Below are positions 33,701 to 45,000 of a stretch of 64,000 nucleotides of DNA, one piece after another. A program made the translations under genes and the position numbers. The notes below the pieces were generated by a model. The model had not been told where the DNA came from and did no database searches. It saw only the letters and a list, made by a program, of their open reading frames with translations. Each line of letters opens with the position of its first letter. Positions within the stretch are counted from its first letter, which is position 1. Source of the DNA: Hybos culiciformis (Eukaryota; Arthropoda; Insecta; Diptera; Hybotidae); assembly GCA_964007475.1 (NCBI GenBank), contig OZ023273.1, forward strand, positions 100,668,533-100,732,532. The letters are read 5' to 3'.

Positions 33701-35845
33701 AAATATTTACATATGTATATTTACTTGGATCTTGACCTAACTCTTTTTTTTTTTTGCTTTTTCTGAAAAAGAACTCTTGAATCACATAAGGTTGAATTTT
33801 AAAATTATTTATTTTCTTTTCTGTTTTTTTATTTTATTTTTTTCTTTAAATCCGTAGAGGACAATTTATCTTGGATCTTTTTTTTATTTGTATGCTCTTC
33901 TACAACATAATCCTTCTTTTTGATTTTTTATTTCAAAAGCATATACAACATATATATAAAAAAAAAAAATTTGTACCTGTGTAAAATTTTTGATATATTT
34001 CAAAAACATAAACAAAAATATAAAACTTATTTTGGTTTCATTTTATTTCGCATATAAAGCAAACTATGTATAAAAACTTTGTTTATTTTATTATCTTTTT
34101 GATTTTTTTTTTTTTCAAAATAAATTTAAATTTAGAGAATTTTCAAAATATTCAGGTTGGTTGAGTGGCATTAAAAAAAAATTTTTTTTTTCCAAGATTT
34201 AATTCATGCACCCAAATTAACTCTTAACTAACTCTTATACTTAATTCCATTTATATAAGAAAAACGAAATTCTAAAAATTGAGTGAGTGATTGAGGTATA
34301 CGGTTGGAAATTTAATCCATTATGCTGTCAGATTTGAAATAAGATTTTAAAATGTATTTTCTTAGATTTATGTTTATATTTAAAAAAAAATTGTATGTAT
34401 TTAACTTAAATTTATTTTTTGAATGAATTTAGAAATGAAGATTTGGAATTGAAACCCATCACTAAGTTGTCGTGGTTTATAATGATTTTATATTTTTATG
34501 AAAACTAAGGTGCTAAGAACACAGTTGTTCTTTAAATATAGATACCACCTGGCGCAGAACTTAGTGGAATCAAAGAGGGCCTCACATTGTTTGGCGGCCT
34601 CTAATTTTAAGAAGGTTCACTCTTTAGTTTAGTTATATTATAAGTTTGAAATTACATTGAATAAAATAATTAAATTAACATAACACACTGAAGGGAGACC
34701 AACAAATTTTTGTTTCCGGACCTCGAACTTTTAAGTTCGTCGCAACCACCCAAAAAAAAATATATTTTTGCTGATATTACGTACTTCAGAGAGGAGCAAA
34801 AAAATTCTATTTTAGATTTAGACTACATATTTACATTTCTCAATGATATTTATTCAAGTAGCTGCTTTACACTTGGCAAAAAAAAAACCCTGAATAGAAT
34901 ATCTATATGTTATTATACAGTCAAAAGGTGAAAAATTTAACTAAATTTCATTAGAAAAAATAACATTTTTAAATAAAAATTTATTTTTATATTTTAAGCA
35001 GGTGAAATTTATTTATAAGTTATATATTATAGAAACAAAAAGTTGAAAAAACATAAATTGACCATTTTTACTTATAATTTATTTATAAAATTATATATAC
35101 AATATATTACGTAAGTAGAAAATATAAAATTTGTGGAGTACTGCAGTTGTTAGATATATAAATATGTATTATTTGTATATTTATTTTTTATATTTTTAAA
35201 TAAATAAATGTGGAAATTGTTTTGAATGAGGACAACAATATTCACTTAACATTGGCATAAAATTTTGTCAAAAAATGTACGTCTGACCACATTTTTGTAT
35301 ATATTTAAATATATTTTTTATATTAAAAGTAGAAAGAAAAAACAATTTTTTTTATATCAAATATGGAATATGCCTTTTATTTAATTTTTTTTTATAATAT
35401 TATTTTCGTAAATCTTTTTTTTTGTGTCAACCTTTAAGCATTAGGATATATTAAGTATTTTGGATATTAGCACGATTCTACGAAAAATAGTAGGTACCAC
35501 ATAAAAACGAATTTTTAGATAAATGTTTATTTGTATAGAAAAAAAATTTTCAGCAAAATAATTTCACAAAAAAAATTACATTTCCTTGAATTAGAGATAC
35601 ATGGGAATAAAATATATATACAAAACAAGCATCATCATTGTTAGCTGTAAATTGTTGGAAATAGAATGAACATTGATGTTGGATTATGTGAATTTTATAA
35701 TAATTTCAAAATCTCAAAGTCAACATTTATCTAATTTCGTATCAATCAGTCTCTGACAGTATTACAGCGAAATCCGATTTTACGTAATTTACAAAATTAA
35801 AAATTTAAATTTTTTAGGTAACTTTTGAAATTTCGATAATAATAG
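30777..35845. other. AT-rich non-coding DNA
   Basis: No supported gene in about 5 kb. Slightly more complex patches lie at 31325-31640 (including TAGCCGGCTTTAGATGGAAG) and 34540-34760 (GGCGCAGAACTTAGTGG, GCGGCCTCTAATTTTAAG). Both could be old repeat fragments, as they share words with 23735-23890 (GCCTCTAATTT.AAGAA). Open frames here are short and biased. Confidence 0.5.
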
Positions 35846-36369
35846 CTTTAAAACAGGCATGTGCAATTCAATTGCGTGCCAGAGCCACTGAATAAATTTG
35901 GTACTTCGGCATGAGCCACATATAAAAAAACGAATGAATAAAATAATAATGGTTTATTGGTTTTGATTTAATTCAGAATTTGTACTAGTAATTTAATTTA
36001 AAAATTGCAACATAAAAGATAACAAAATATAAAATAAATCTACAAAAAATATAAAAATAAATAAAAGTTAATGAGTGTTTGAGTGTTTGAGTCTTTTTGC
36101 TTTGGCTCAATTTATTCAAATCAGGTGCAATTTTTGTTGTTGAAATCCTGATTTGATGTTCCAAGTTTATATTTATTAACTTTTCTTGCAAAACAAACAA
36201 ATCCTGGCTAATAAACATTTTTTTAAAAATTAAAGCAAAGCAAAAGTTCTTTTCTTACAAAAAAGAGCCACATATTACGTAAATCAAAACATTGATGTGA
36301 GCCGCAGATAAAAATCAAATGAGCCGCATGCGGCTCATGAGCCGCAGGTTGCACATCGCCGCTTTAAAA
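35846..36369. mobile_element. hAT-type non-autonomous element, 508 bp
   Basis: An exact 8-bp duplication, CTTTAAAA (35846-35853 and 36362-36369), bounds ends CAGGCATGTGCAA and, on the minus strand, CGGCGATGTGCAA. Both ends carry repeated subterminal GAGCCRCA words (left CAGAGCCACTG and CATGAGCCACAT; right GTGAGCCGCAG, ATGAGCCGCATGCGGCTCAT). Ends rich in GTGCAACCTGCGGCTC are familiar from hAT elements of several animal groups. The interior (a minus frame of 77 codons at 35985-36218) shows no transposase motif that I recognise. Confidence 0.85.
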
Positions 36370-37712
36370 CATAAGTTGCTTAAACTGCGTGTAATGAATT
36401 GTTCAGTGTGAAATTTCGTAACAAATAAATGCAAAAAGGTTAAGGCAAATAATTATCGTGTCGTCTTTAAATGAGTTTTGAGGTTTTCTTAGATAAACAA
36501 CTTGAAGTGAAATTATGCAATCCTTGTGGTAAAATCATGTCACAATATAATATTGCAAATAACGTATATGTATTTGAAACTAATCGAAAGTATTTTATTC
36601 AAAAGTGTTTTTGCAATTAAAGTTATATCAAGTAACTACATATTTACTTATACATACACGCGTACAGGTACAATATGAATTCAAAAAAAGAAAAAAAAAA
36701 TTCAAAAAAAACCAATCAATATTTTAAGTTGAAAAAAGTTTTTGTACCATATTTTCTTCATTGATATTTTTTTCATTAGTAAGTAAAACTTTTTTATTTG
36801 AAGAAATATATTTTTATTGGAAAAGTTTTAAAAAAAAAAATAAAAAAAATTAGATCAATATACTTAACATAATTTTTTCCTTATGTACCTACATATGTAC
36901 ATTGCATGCGTGGTATAAACTTAATATTTAATTCTTAATGATTTACTTTGCATTTACTTGTGTAAGTTTAAGGTTTAAAAAATAGAAGAATTATGTATTA
37001 GGTTGCTCTATTAACTGCGATTATCCAGTCATGTTAGTCATTTGACTAAAATTGAATAAAAAATAAAAAAATGGCAGGTAAAACAAAAAAAAGTTTAATT
37101 TTTATTTGTTTACGAAAAACTAATAGAAAGAATATGCCAAATGTCGCAATTTGATTTGCTTAAAAAAGAAGACTTTAATAATATTAATATTTGACCTCAT
37201 TCACTTTCTTGCCTTTTTCTTGCAACAAAATTTTTAAAAGAAAAACTTTTTTTTTTCCACAATACTATCTAGACAAGAAAAACTTAAATATAAAACATAT
37301 AGATTTATTATTAAATAAATAGAGGTTGTATTCTTATGTAAAAGTTTTTCCAAAGTTAACTCGAGAAGTATTAAATCAACTGTTAATTCACAACAATACA
37401 GAAGTATACTTATATATAGTCTCAAGCATTCACTTTTGAATGAAAAATACTTATGTTTTTATGACACCAAGAATAATTTTATTTACGACTTTATATGTTG
37501 ACCCGAGAAAGTTTTGTCCATATTTTGGATTAATACGTTAAAAGGAATGGTTTTTTTTTTTTGAAAATTTCTTAAAGTTAATCTTTAGAAAGATTTCTGT
37601 TATTTTTCATATTAAAAATACTAATTGTATGAAAGTATAATAACTTATAATGCATTCACATTATTATAGTTTTCGGAATAGCGTATTTCTAGAATTATTG
37701 CTGTCTTTACAG
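36370..37712. other. AT-rich non-coding DNA
   Basis: Homopolymers and simple AT sequence only. No exon-like or repeat-end structure was found. Confidence 0.6.
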
Positions 37713-37835
37713 GGCACTGGGCAGTCCTGTTTAGCCAATCGTGTCGCAGCTGCAGTTTTTAGGAGTAAAAAGAAACAAAAGTTCGCTTTATCCGCAAATG
37801 CCCAGTGCTTGCAACATCTAGAAACAGCACATTAG
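37713..37835 (+). CDS. Possible terminal exon, 40 codons, unrecognised
   Basis: A good acceptor (TGCTGTCTTTACAG|GG at 37699-37712) leads into a 40-codon frame (GTGQSCLANRVAAAVFRSKK..., ending QCLQHLETAH) and then TAG. The stretch is clearly less AT-rich than its flanks, and amino-acid use is ordinary rather than Lys/Asn/Ile/Phe-heavy. Against this, the raised GC continues past the stop to about 37970, and GCACTGGGCA near the start is mirrored by TGCCCAGTGC at about 37799. The patch could therefore be a repeat. No partner exon is visible and I recognise no family. Confidence 0.25.
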   Translation, partial: GTGQSCLANRVAAAVFRSKKKQKFALSANAQCLQHLETAH

Positions 37836-39950
37836 GTGATTATTCATCGATGACATAAATGTGCAGACCTTAATTAAGCTCCAGGGAGGTAGTAAAATAC
37901 TTAAACACTACGTGGGTGGATTTAGCAACGTTTACCGTCATTAAGCTTGGTTTAAGAGTGTTGGTATCCGATTGATAAAAACAATAATTTTTTAGAAGCG
38001 AAACATAGATATATAGAATATATCTGATAATGTAAAAAATTTAGAAGTTCGACATTTTAAGTATATTATCATTATCTTAAATAGTTGTAAATAGAAAAAT
38101 ATATTCTCTGTCGTCATATTTATGCTCTATTGTCAGTCAACATTATTAATATTGTTAGTGTGCTCGATATTGAACATAAGATATTAGTAATTTTTATGTA
38201 AATTATATAATAATTACAATAGTATCAATGTACCTAATTCTAATTTGTATGAAATTGGTATACTTTCATTCTATATATTATAAATTTTTGATGTTCAAAA
38301 TGTTGATAATTGATGACATGAAAAATTAATATTTTCTAATTTCCGTTTTTTCTATGTTTTTTTTTCATAAGCATAATAAACATAATAGACATAATAAACA
38401 ACTAACAACTCTGTAGGTATATAAATTATAAATATAAGAATTTAATTAAAAAAAAATTTCGTTCTTTTTGAAAAAGTCTATTTTTATAAAAGGAGCCATA
38501 TTTTCCTAATTTCCCTTATTAGTCTGCAGAATTTATGTTCTAATATTATCTTCAATAAAAAAATAATAAAGTATTATTATTAGAAAATTTAGGATATCAT
38601 GTAATATTTTTGGGCCAATATTATTTTTCTGGGAATTATGAACGAAAAAAAAAGTAAAAGTACATATCATAGCAGTTGCTTATTAACATTTAATTCATAA
38701 ATTTGATATATGCATTACCAATTTCCGTCTTGAAAATTAAATAATTTGAAACCTATACTAAATACCTATTGAAATGATGTCAATCTAATACTGATGACAG
38801 TAAAATTTATTTAAATTATTATAAATTCACCTGGACATTAAATATTTCTATGATGAATTAATTTGTACATTAAAAAAATAATAAATTATATAATTGAATG
38901 ATCTGTAGATGTGTTCATCTTAGATTATATTTTTAAAGGATATAATTAATTTCTTGTCATTCTATTTAAACTCCTATTTGTATATGATGGGGTAAACTAT
39001 TCAAATATTTAGGTTGAATTCATTTTTTATTTCTTCAATTTTAAGTGTAACATTTCTTTTCATGATAATCCTATTTTTTTTTTTGTATGAAATGAATGAT
39101 AGAAAAAGGTTAGGTTGCTGATAATAATGTGATGAAACGTAAAAATATTGATTGATGAAATGATTTATTGTACTGGAAAAACAATTTTCTTTTTATTTGT
39201 TAAGAAAATGGATCACTCCAGTTATGCAAAAAAAAAAAATAAATAAGGAAACATAAATAAATGTAGAATAAGTATAATGTATAAAGGGAGACAAATTTCT
39301 TTGAAATTGAAAATTAGATATGTATTGAAAATTTATTTTCTTCGGATATGAATTATTGACAAATTTTATGGATGCTGTACGTATATATTTAAGAATAAAA
39401 TTTGTACGTAAAAATTCTATAAAAAAATGTATATTTTTAAGTAAAATTTTCAGTATATGTTTCTTTTTTTTTTATTTTCAAGTGCATGTCAAGAAAATAT
39501 AAAAGGGTTGAGTAAATATATTCAAAATTTCAATATTATCTATATACTTAAAATCTATATAATTAATTCTGTTTATAAATTTTTTGATGATGAGAAGAAA
39601 TTTGTAGAAACTTAAAATAACTTATATGTTTAATTATTTATTTTCGTTTACAAGAAACATTATAGAATATAAAATATCATTAGAATACAAATTAATCAAT
39701 TCCATTTTTTATCTAAGTATTAAACTACATAAAAGCTTTATTCTAAAATTCTCTTAATTTCTGTACTTATTATATACTTATTGGTAAAAGATTTATTGGA
39801 AAATAAAAGGAGGATTAATTATATTTAGTCTTTAAGTTTTTAACGAATTTTATCATATCTTCACAAAGTGATAAGGCTAAAGGGTTATCTCAAGGCAAAC
39901 TTATGTGACCAAAGCCATTAACTTTTTCTAGAATATACCCTTACGGCTAT
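37836..39950. other. AT-rich non-coding DNA
   Basis: The first 130 bp (to about 37970) keep the higher GC of the preceding patch (TCCAGGGAGGTAGTAAAATA, TACGTGGGTGGATTTAGCAA) without a reading frame. The rest is ordinary AT-rich sequence. Confidence 0.5.
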
Positions 39951-40355
39951 ATCACAGCTAATACCGCAAAGCAATTAAGAGCTATCGTAAAAACTGATTT
40001 TCTGCGTTATCTCTTATTTATTTTAAATTAAAATTATAAAAAACGCAAGATATTAATTTTATTGATTTTTTGTAAAAAGAATTTCTTAAAATTATTTCAG
40101 AATTAATTAGAAAACTGAATTTATTTTTTCTTTGCTCCTAAAAGAATTGACTACATCACAAAATAATTTTTTTGTTTCTTTTTCACTGCGTTTCTTTTGC
40201 ATCGAAATTTGGTTTTGCGGCATTTTTCTGTCACAATCATATTATAAAAAAAAAGCAGTTGTTTGCAGTTGATTTTTTTGCTTTCAGGTAAAATTAGCTG
40301 TGAACAGGTTACCGGAACATTCCTTCAAAAATTGCTTTGCGGTATTAGCTGTGAT
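39951..40355. mobile_element. Short TIR element, 405 bp
   Basis: ATCACAGCTAATACCGCAAA at 39951, followed by GCAATT, is exactly mirrored at 40330-40355. A further partial copy of the tip (ATTAGCTGTGAACAGG) occurs inside at about 40301. I could not find a matching flanking duplication, so the superfamily is not assigned. The interior is AT-rich and non-coding. Confidence 0.7.
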
Positions 40356-40715
40356 CGAGACATTACCATCATAGCATCTATAAACTTGATAAAAAGGCGA
40401 CAATAATTAAATAGAAATTTTTTTCATTTTCCATTAAATAATTTAAAATAACAGAATTTTAAAGATGATGTTTACACTGATAATTAGAAATGTAAAGTTA
40501 AATATTTTTCTATCTATGCAAACTAAAGAAAGTATATGTTTTCTTGAATACACATACATTGTTCAGATGAATTTATATTTTAATAATTTATTATTTTAAA
40601 TTTTTTCATATGCAATCACGTAGTTCACTATACTTGTAATCGTTGGTATTTTATCATTTATAAGAAATATTAAAAGAAGGATGCTTTATCACACTTCATT
40701 GTCAGATAATTCGGC

Positions 40716-40967
40716 TGATATATAAATATTAAAAAAAAAATCAATATGAGTTTTATGTAATATTCAATAGAGTGATTTACTTGGATTTGGGTATATTAGG
40801 CCGGTTTGTAAAACACTTCCACGGATTATACAATTTCTTTAACTGATATATAAATATTAAAAAAAAATATCAATATGAGTTTTATGTAATATTCAATAGA
40901 ATGATTTACTTGGAGTTGGGTATATCAGGTCGGTTTGTAAAACACTTCTACGTATTATACATTATCA
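40716..40967. repeat. Tandem duplication, 128-bp unit
   Basis: TGATATATAAATATTAAAAA at 40716 recurs at 40844. The two copies agree through CAATATGAGTTTTATGTAAT and GGTTTGTAAAACACTTC with few substitutions. This is a recent local duplication, just under two copies. Confidence 0.85.
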
Positions 40968-41389
40968 TGGGTGAAAATGTTTTCAGTTATGCAAATAAAT
41001 TATCATATATTTAAAGAAAATATTTATGTAAATTTTGTAGAAAAAACATTATTTACAATAAAAGTACCACAATATGATTTGCAACCACTTCAACGAATTG
41101 GCTTTATCCTCTTATAATATTCAGTAATTTAATTATGTGCACAGAACATATAAAACGTATGTAAATATTTATAATGTACATGTATAATATATTTAATACT
41201 TGTGTATACATAAAATCATATTTAAAGAGTAGGTAGATAGATATACAAATTTAATTAAATTCGAATTGCTTTATTGAATTTGTTTTAATAATATCCATAT
41301 GAATAAATATAAAGTAAAACTTCACCCATTATTATCATTAAAAAACATAAAATCCTTTTTAGGTTTTTTTCCCTCAAAAATTAAAAAAA

Positions 41390-41765
41390 GAACTATACAC
41401 TTTTATTTTTTGACCATTCGTCTATCCGAGACTAAAATGTTTATAACTATTAAAACCACTTGGCTGATTTCGATCGTATCAACGCCAGAATGTGTGCAAT
41501 CTAATCATGTTAGCTACAGTAGTATAGAAATAGATTGTCCGAGTCTGAAGTTTAAGGCTATCACTTGACTTAGAGTTAAAAAAAAATTCATATATATAGT
41601 TTATATTTAATGGATTCTGATGAAAAAATGCATGTGGGTCGATAGATGTCGGTAAAACGAACCTAAAAAAAATGGTTAGTCGAGAAAGGGTCCAAGAACT
41701 CTGATTATAGGGAATGAAAATGGGTTTCCCCCTATTGTGCCCATAAGGATGTGAACTCGAAAGTA
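41390..41765. repeat. Dispersed-repeat-like patch
   Basis: A GC-balanced patch of non-coding text (TCTATCCGAGACTAAAATGT, CTTGGCTGATTTCGATCGTA, GAGAAAGGGTCCAAGAACTC). Its style is that of non-coding parts of old interspersed insect repeats. No inverted ends were found. The 89-codon plus frame across its left part has no recognisable motif. Confidence 0.35.
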
Positions 41766-42827
41766 AGTTTTCAATAGGAAATTGGTATAAGAATAGAAAG
41801 CAATCGTAGAAATATTAACAAAAAAACATACAGAAAATATTTTAAATAGAAATGTTGATAACGTGCTTCACACTTCATTTATGAGTTACTGTTCTAAATT
41901 TTTGATTTTTTTTTATAATTTGGTTTTAATATTTTTAGTTTATGATACAACAGTTGTTACTATCAAACCTTTACCTTTTTTAATTAAAATAATTATTTAT
42001 ATTTAGGTAAAAAAATCCCAAATCAACAATTTTTAAACTAATGACAGAAATCTGGGGTCTTAAAAGCTATTTTAACAAATTTTATGAGTAAAAATTTGAA
42101 AAATGATAAAAAGAGAAATAAATTCGATTATTTACTTTTAAAATATCTATTTTCGTTAATTCCACATGATACGTTTGTAAATACAAATAGATATAGTTTT
42201 TCTTTGTGGCCAATGAATTTTCGAATAAAAATGAACACATAAACAAATAAAACATATTTAAAGAAGAAACATATGGGAAAGGACATTTTATAATACCTTG
42301 GTCATTAAGTTTTTTACAGGCAAATGATATTACGTTCATAATTTTTCTGGGAAAAATATAATTATTATGAAAGTTATAATATTTGATTAAAGTTCAAAAA
42401 CATGAATTATCAATAATTGAAAATTAAAATGTATAAGTAAATATCTATAATAAATTATTTCTTTTTTTATTCATTTAATATTTTTGTAAAATTATGTAAA
42501 TTATTTAGTTTAAAATCCTTGATTCATCACTTCTTGAAGTTGAAGTAATAATTCCAGAAAAATTTTCTTAAGAGATCTATTAGATTAGATTAGATTAGCT
42601 TGATATGTGCAAAAAATAGTATAGTATTTTCAAAATTTATGTTCAACATTTTTATACAAAGGCATATGTGTACTTATTATATGATATTATAAAATTTTTA
42701 ATTTTTTTATAAAATTTTGAAAATTTAAGTTTCGTAATGCTTTTTGGTATTTATAAATATGTAAAACAATTTGTAAAATAAATTTCATAGAACGAAAATT
42801 TTTCTTTTTTTCTTATAAGAAATCAAA

Positions 42828-43434
42828 TACAGGTAACCCTCGATTAACGCGGCACTTCAATTGCGTGGTTTCGGTTTTACGCGGAAATATATTTGCATCA
42901 TATTTCAAATAACGCGGGTAAAAAATTCGGTTTTACGAGGAAAAAAATTTCTTATGCGAATTTTTTTTTTTTTTACGTGCATGTCCTTTTTTTTGGTTTC
43001 GAAAGCTTAAAGAAGTGTTATCCCCGTATATTGAGATTCGAAAGGAACTTGATAAATCCAAGAAGCAAATGCGTATCACCGATTCAAAACGATAACTCCT
43101 AATGACAAGTTTTGTAGGGGGCAAAAAAATTGATGAAGTAAATGATTCTGATTAATTTTTTTTAATTAATGTTTTTATTATTGTATCTTTTTTTTATTTA
43201 TTATATTTTATTTGCAATGGATAGGTATTTCTTTTTATTTTATAATATGAATTTTTTATTTTTATAATTTTGTTGAATTTATACAATATGTATATGCTTT
43301 TTTAAAATAATTTTTTTTTGTTTTGGAACCAATTACCCTATTTTGTATGGATTTCTAGTCTCGATTAACACGGTTTCGTTTTACGCGCTGTTTTTCAAGA
43401 ACCAATCTACCGCGTTAATCGAGGGTTACCTGTA
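42828..43434. mobile_element. pogo/Tigger-like non-autonomous transposon, 603 bp
   Basis: CAGGTAACCCTCGATTAACG (then CGG) at 42830 is mirrored at 43410-43432, and TA flanks both sides (42828-42829, 43433-43434). The subterminal text GGTTTCGGTTTTACGCGG and CACGGTTTCGTTTTACGCG is also inverted between the two ends. A CAGGTAACCCTCG-type tip with a TA duplication is characteristic of the pogo/Tigger branch of Tc1/mariner. The internal frames (42893-43102 plus, 42933-43124 minus) have no DDE or helix-turn-helix motif, so the element depends on a transposase elsewhere. Confidence 0.8.
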
Positions 43435-43652
43435 TATATATTTTCTTTTATAGGACATAAATTTAATTTATCATTTGTCCAACAATTCATCTAGCTTTTT
43501 GTTATTAACATTTAATTGAAAACAAACAAACAAAAAACACACACAAAAAGAAACACTTTATCATTACAACAACAAATAATTGTACATGATTTTGTATTTT
43601 CATAATCTTGCTGAAGGAATAAATTACATGAAATGAATAATATAATGAGTGT

Positions 43653-44990
43653 GTAATTATTAGAGAGCGGAATTTCGTGCAGTCAAAATCTGAAAACGTG
43701 CAATTTAAACCTCAAAACTTGCAAAAACGTGCAATAAAAAATTTGAAAACCTAAAATCCTGTAGGTAAATCGAAAACAAAAATATTTAGGAAATACAATT
43801 TAATAAAACGATTTTTTTTTTTGCAAAGTATAGCGGCTGTTTTGTTTTTATCATATACGGCGCTGCATCACTAATAAAAAGTAAAATTTTATCTTGAAAC
43901 ATAGAGTTCTTAAAATAAGCTCCAAAAAAAAATTTTTTTTTTGTTCAAATAACTTTATAGCAATAAAAGAAAAAAAAAATAAATAAAAAAAAAAATTTAA
44001 AAACAACGTTTTTATAACGGAATAAAATAACTAAAAAGTAAAAAATATAATCAGATAATAATTGATAACATCATACCGATTTCCCTGAAAATTAATTCTC
44101 ACGAAAAACGTGGGGCGCGTGTGATAAACGATATTGATAAAAATGTTAAATTTTAGGCTCCCCACGCTTTTCGTGAGAATTAATTTTCAGGGAAATCGGT
44201 ATGAGGTTATCAATTATTATCTGATTATATTTTTTACTTTTTAGTTATTTTATTCTGTTATAAAAACGTTGTTTTAAAATTTTTTTTTTTATTTATTTAT
44301 TTATTTTTTCTTTTTTAATCTTATTTGAATCGAATTAAGCCATAAATAAAAACATAAAATTTTTATATCTATTTTACATATGCTAAAGCTATGAAATCCT
44401 AAATTTCTAAATTTACTTTTTAGCCTCCTCCCCGGAGTCCTGGGACCACAGATGGGGGCCCTGCGATATCCAGTCTTTAATCCAGGTATTTCGATCCAAC
44501 GCTATAACATTTTATCGGAATATACGAAAATTCAAAAACCGGCTTCTAAGATAGCCCCCCCATCGGGGCCTTGGATCAAAATTTCTAATATTCTATAACC
44601 ATCTCGGATCCCAATTTTCAAGCCTTTATCTCATCTAGAAGTGCCTGAAAAATTGATTACAAAATTTGTACCGAACAACAAAGTGAACTAATAAAAACGT
44701 TTTAATAAAAATTATTATTCAAACATACATACTTTACATATTTTTTTTTAAATTTTATTAATTTTATAAATAATTGTTTCCAAAAACTTTAAAACGTGCA
44801 CTGTTTTGCAAAAAAATCTAAAACGTGCAGTTTCGTGCAATGTACCCCAAAACGTGCAATTTCGTGCAACAGAAAATGGGTCTCAAAAAATATCATTTTA
44901 CAAGATTCGGATAGATCTTTTGGTTCTAACCCATTCTAAATGCCCAAAAAAAAGGTGCAATTGCACGGAATTCCGGTCTCTAGTAATTAT
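43653..44990. mobile_element. hAT-type non-autonomous element, 1322 bp
   Basis: The element runs from TAGAGAGCGGAATTTCGTGC (43661) to GCACGGAATTCCGGTCTCTA (44982). Exact 8-bp duplications, GTAATTAT, lie at 43653-43660 and 44983-44990. TAGAG tips and an 8-bp duplication place it in hAT. The motif AACGTGCA occurs twice near the left end (about 43695, 43726) and three times near the right (about 44793, 44822, 44851), which suggests transposase-binding subterminal repeats. The interior holds a nested foldback (43966-44315) and a GC-rich patch (44420-44680). There is no transposase frame. Confidence 0.9.
43966..44315. repeat. Foldback nested in the hAT element
   Basis: The left arm (43966-44115) and right arm (44160-44315) are near-perfect reverse complements. 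They include ACGTTTTTATAAC.GAATAAAA, ACTAAAAAGTAAAAAATATA, ATCAGATAATAATTGATAAC and GAATTAATTTTCAGGGAAAT/ATTTCCCTGAAAATTAATTC. The loop is 44 bp. Its high arm identity suggests it is younger than, or under different constraint from, the surrounding element. Confidence 0.85.
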
Positions 44991-45000
44991 AATTATAAAT

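Noticed and set aside
42579..42598. Telomere-like repeat (ATTAG)n
   Set aside because: Only about four 5-bp units and not the insect TTAGG motif; an ordinary short microsatellite.
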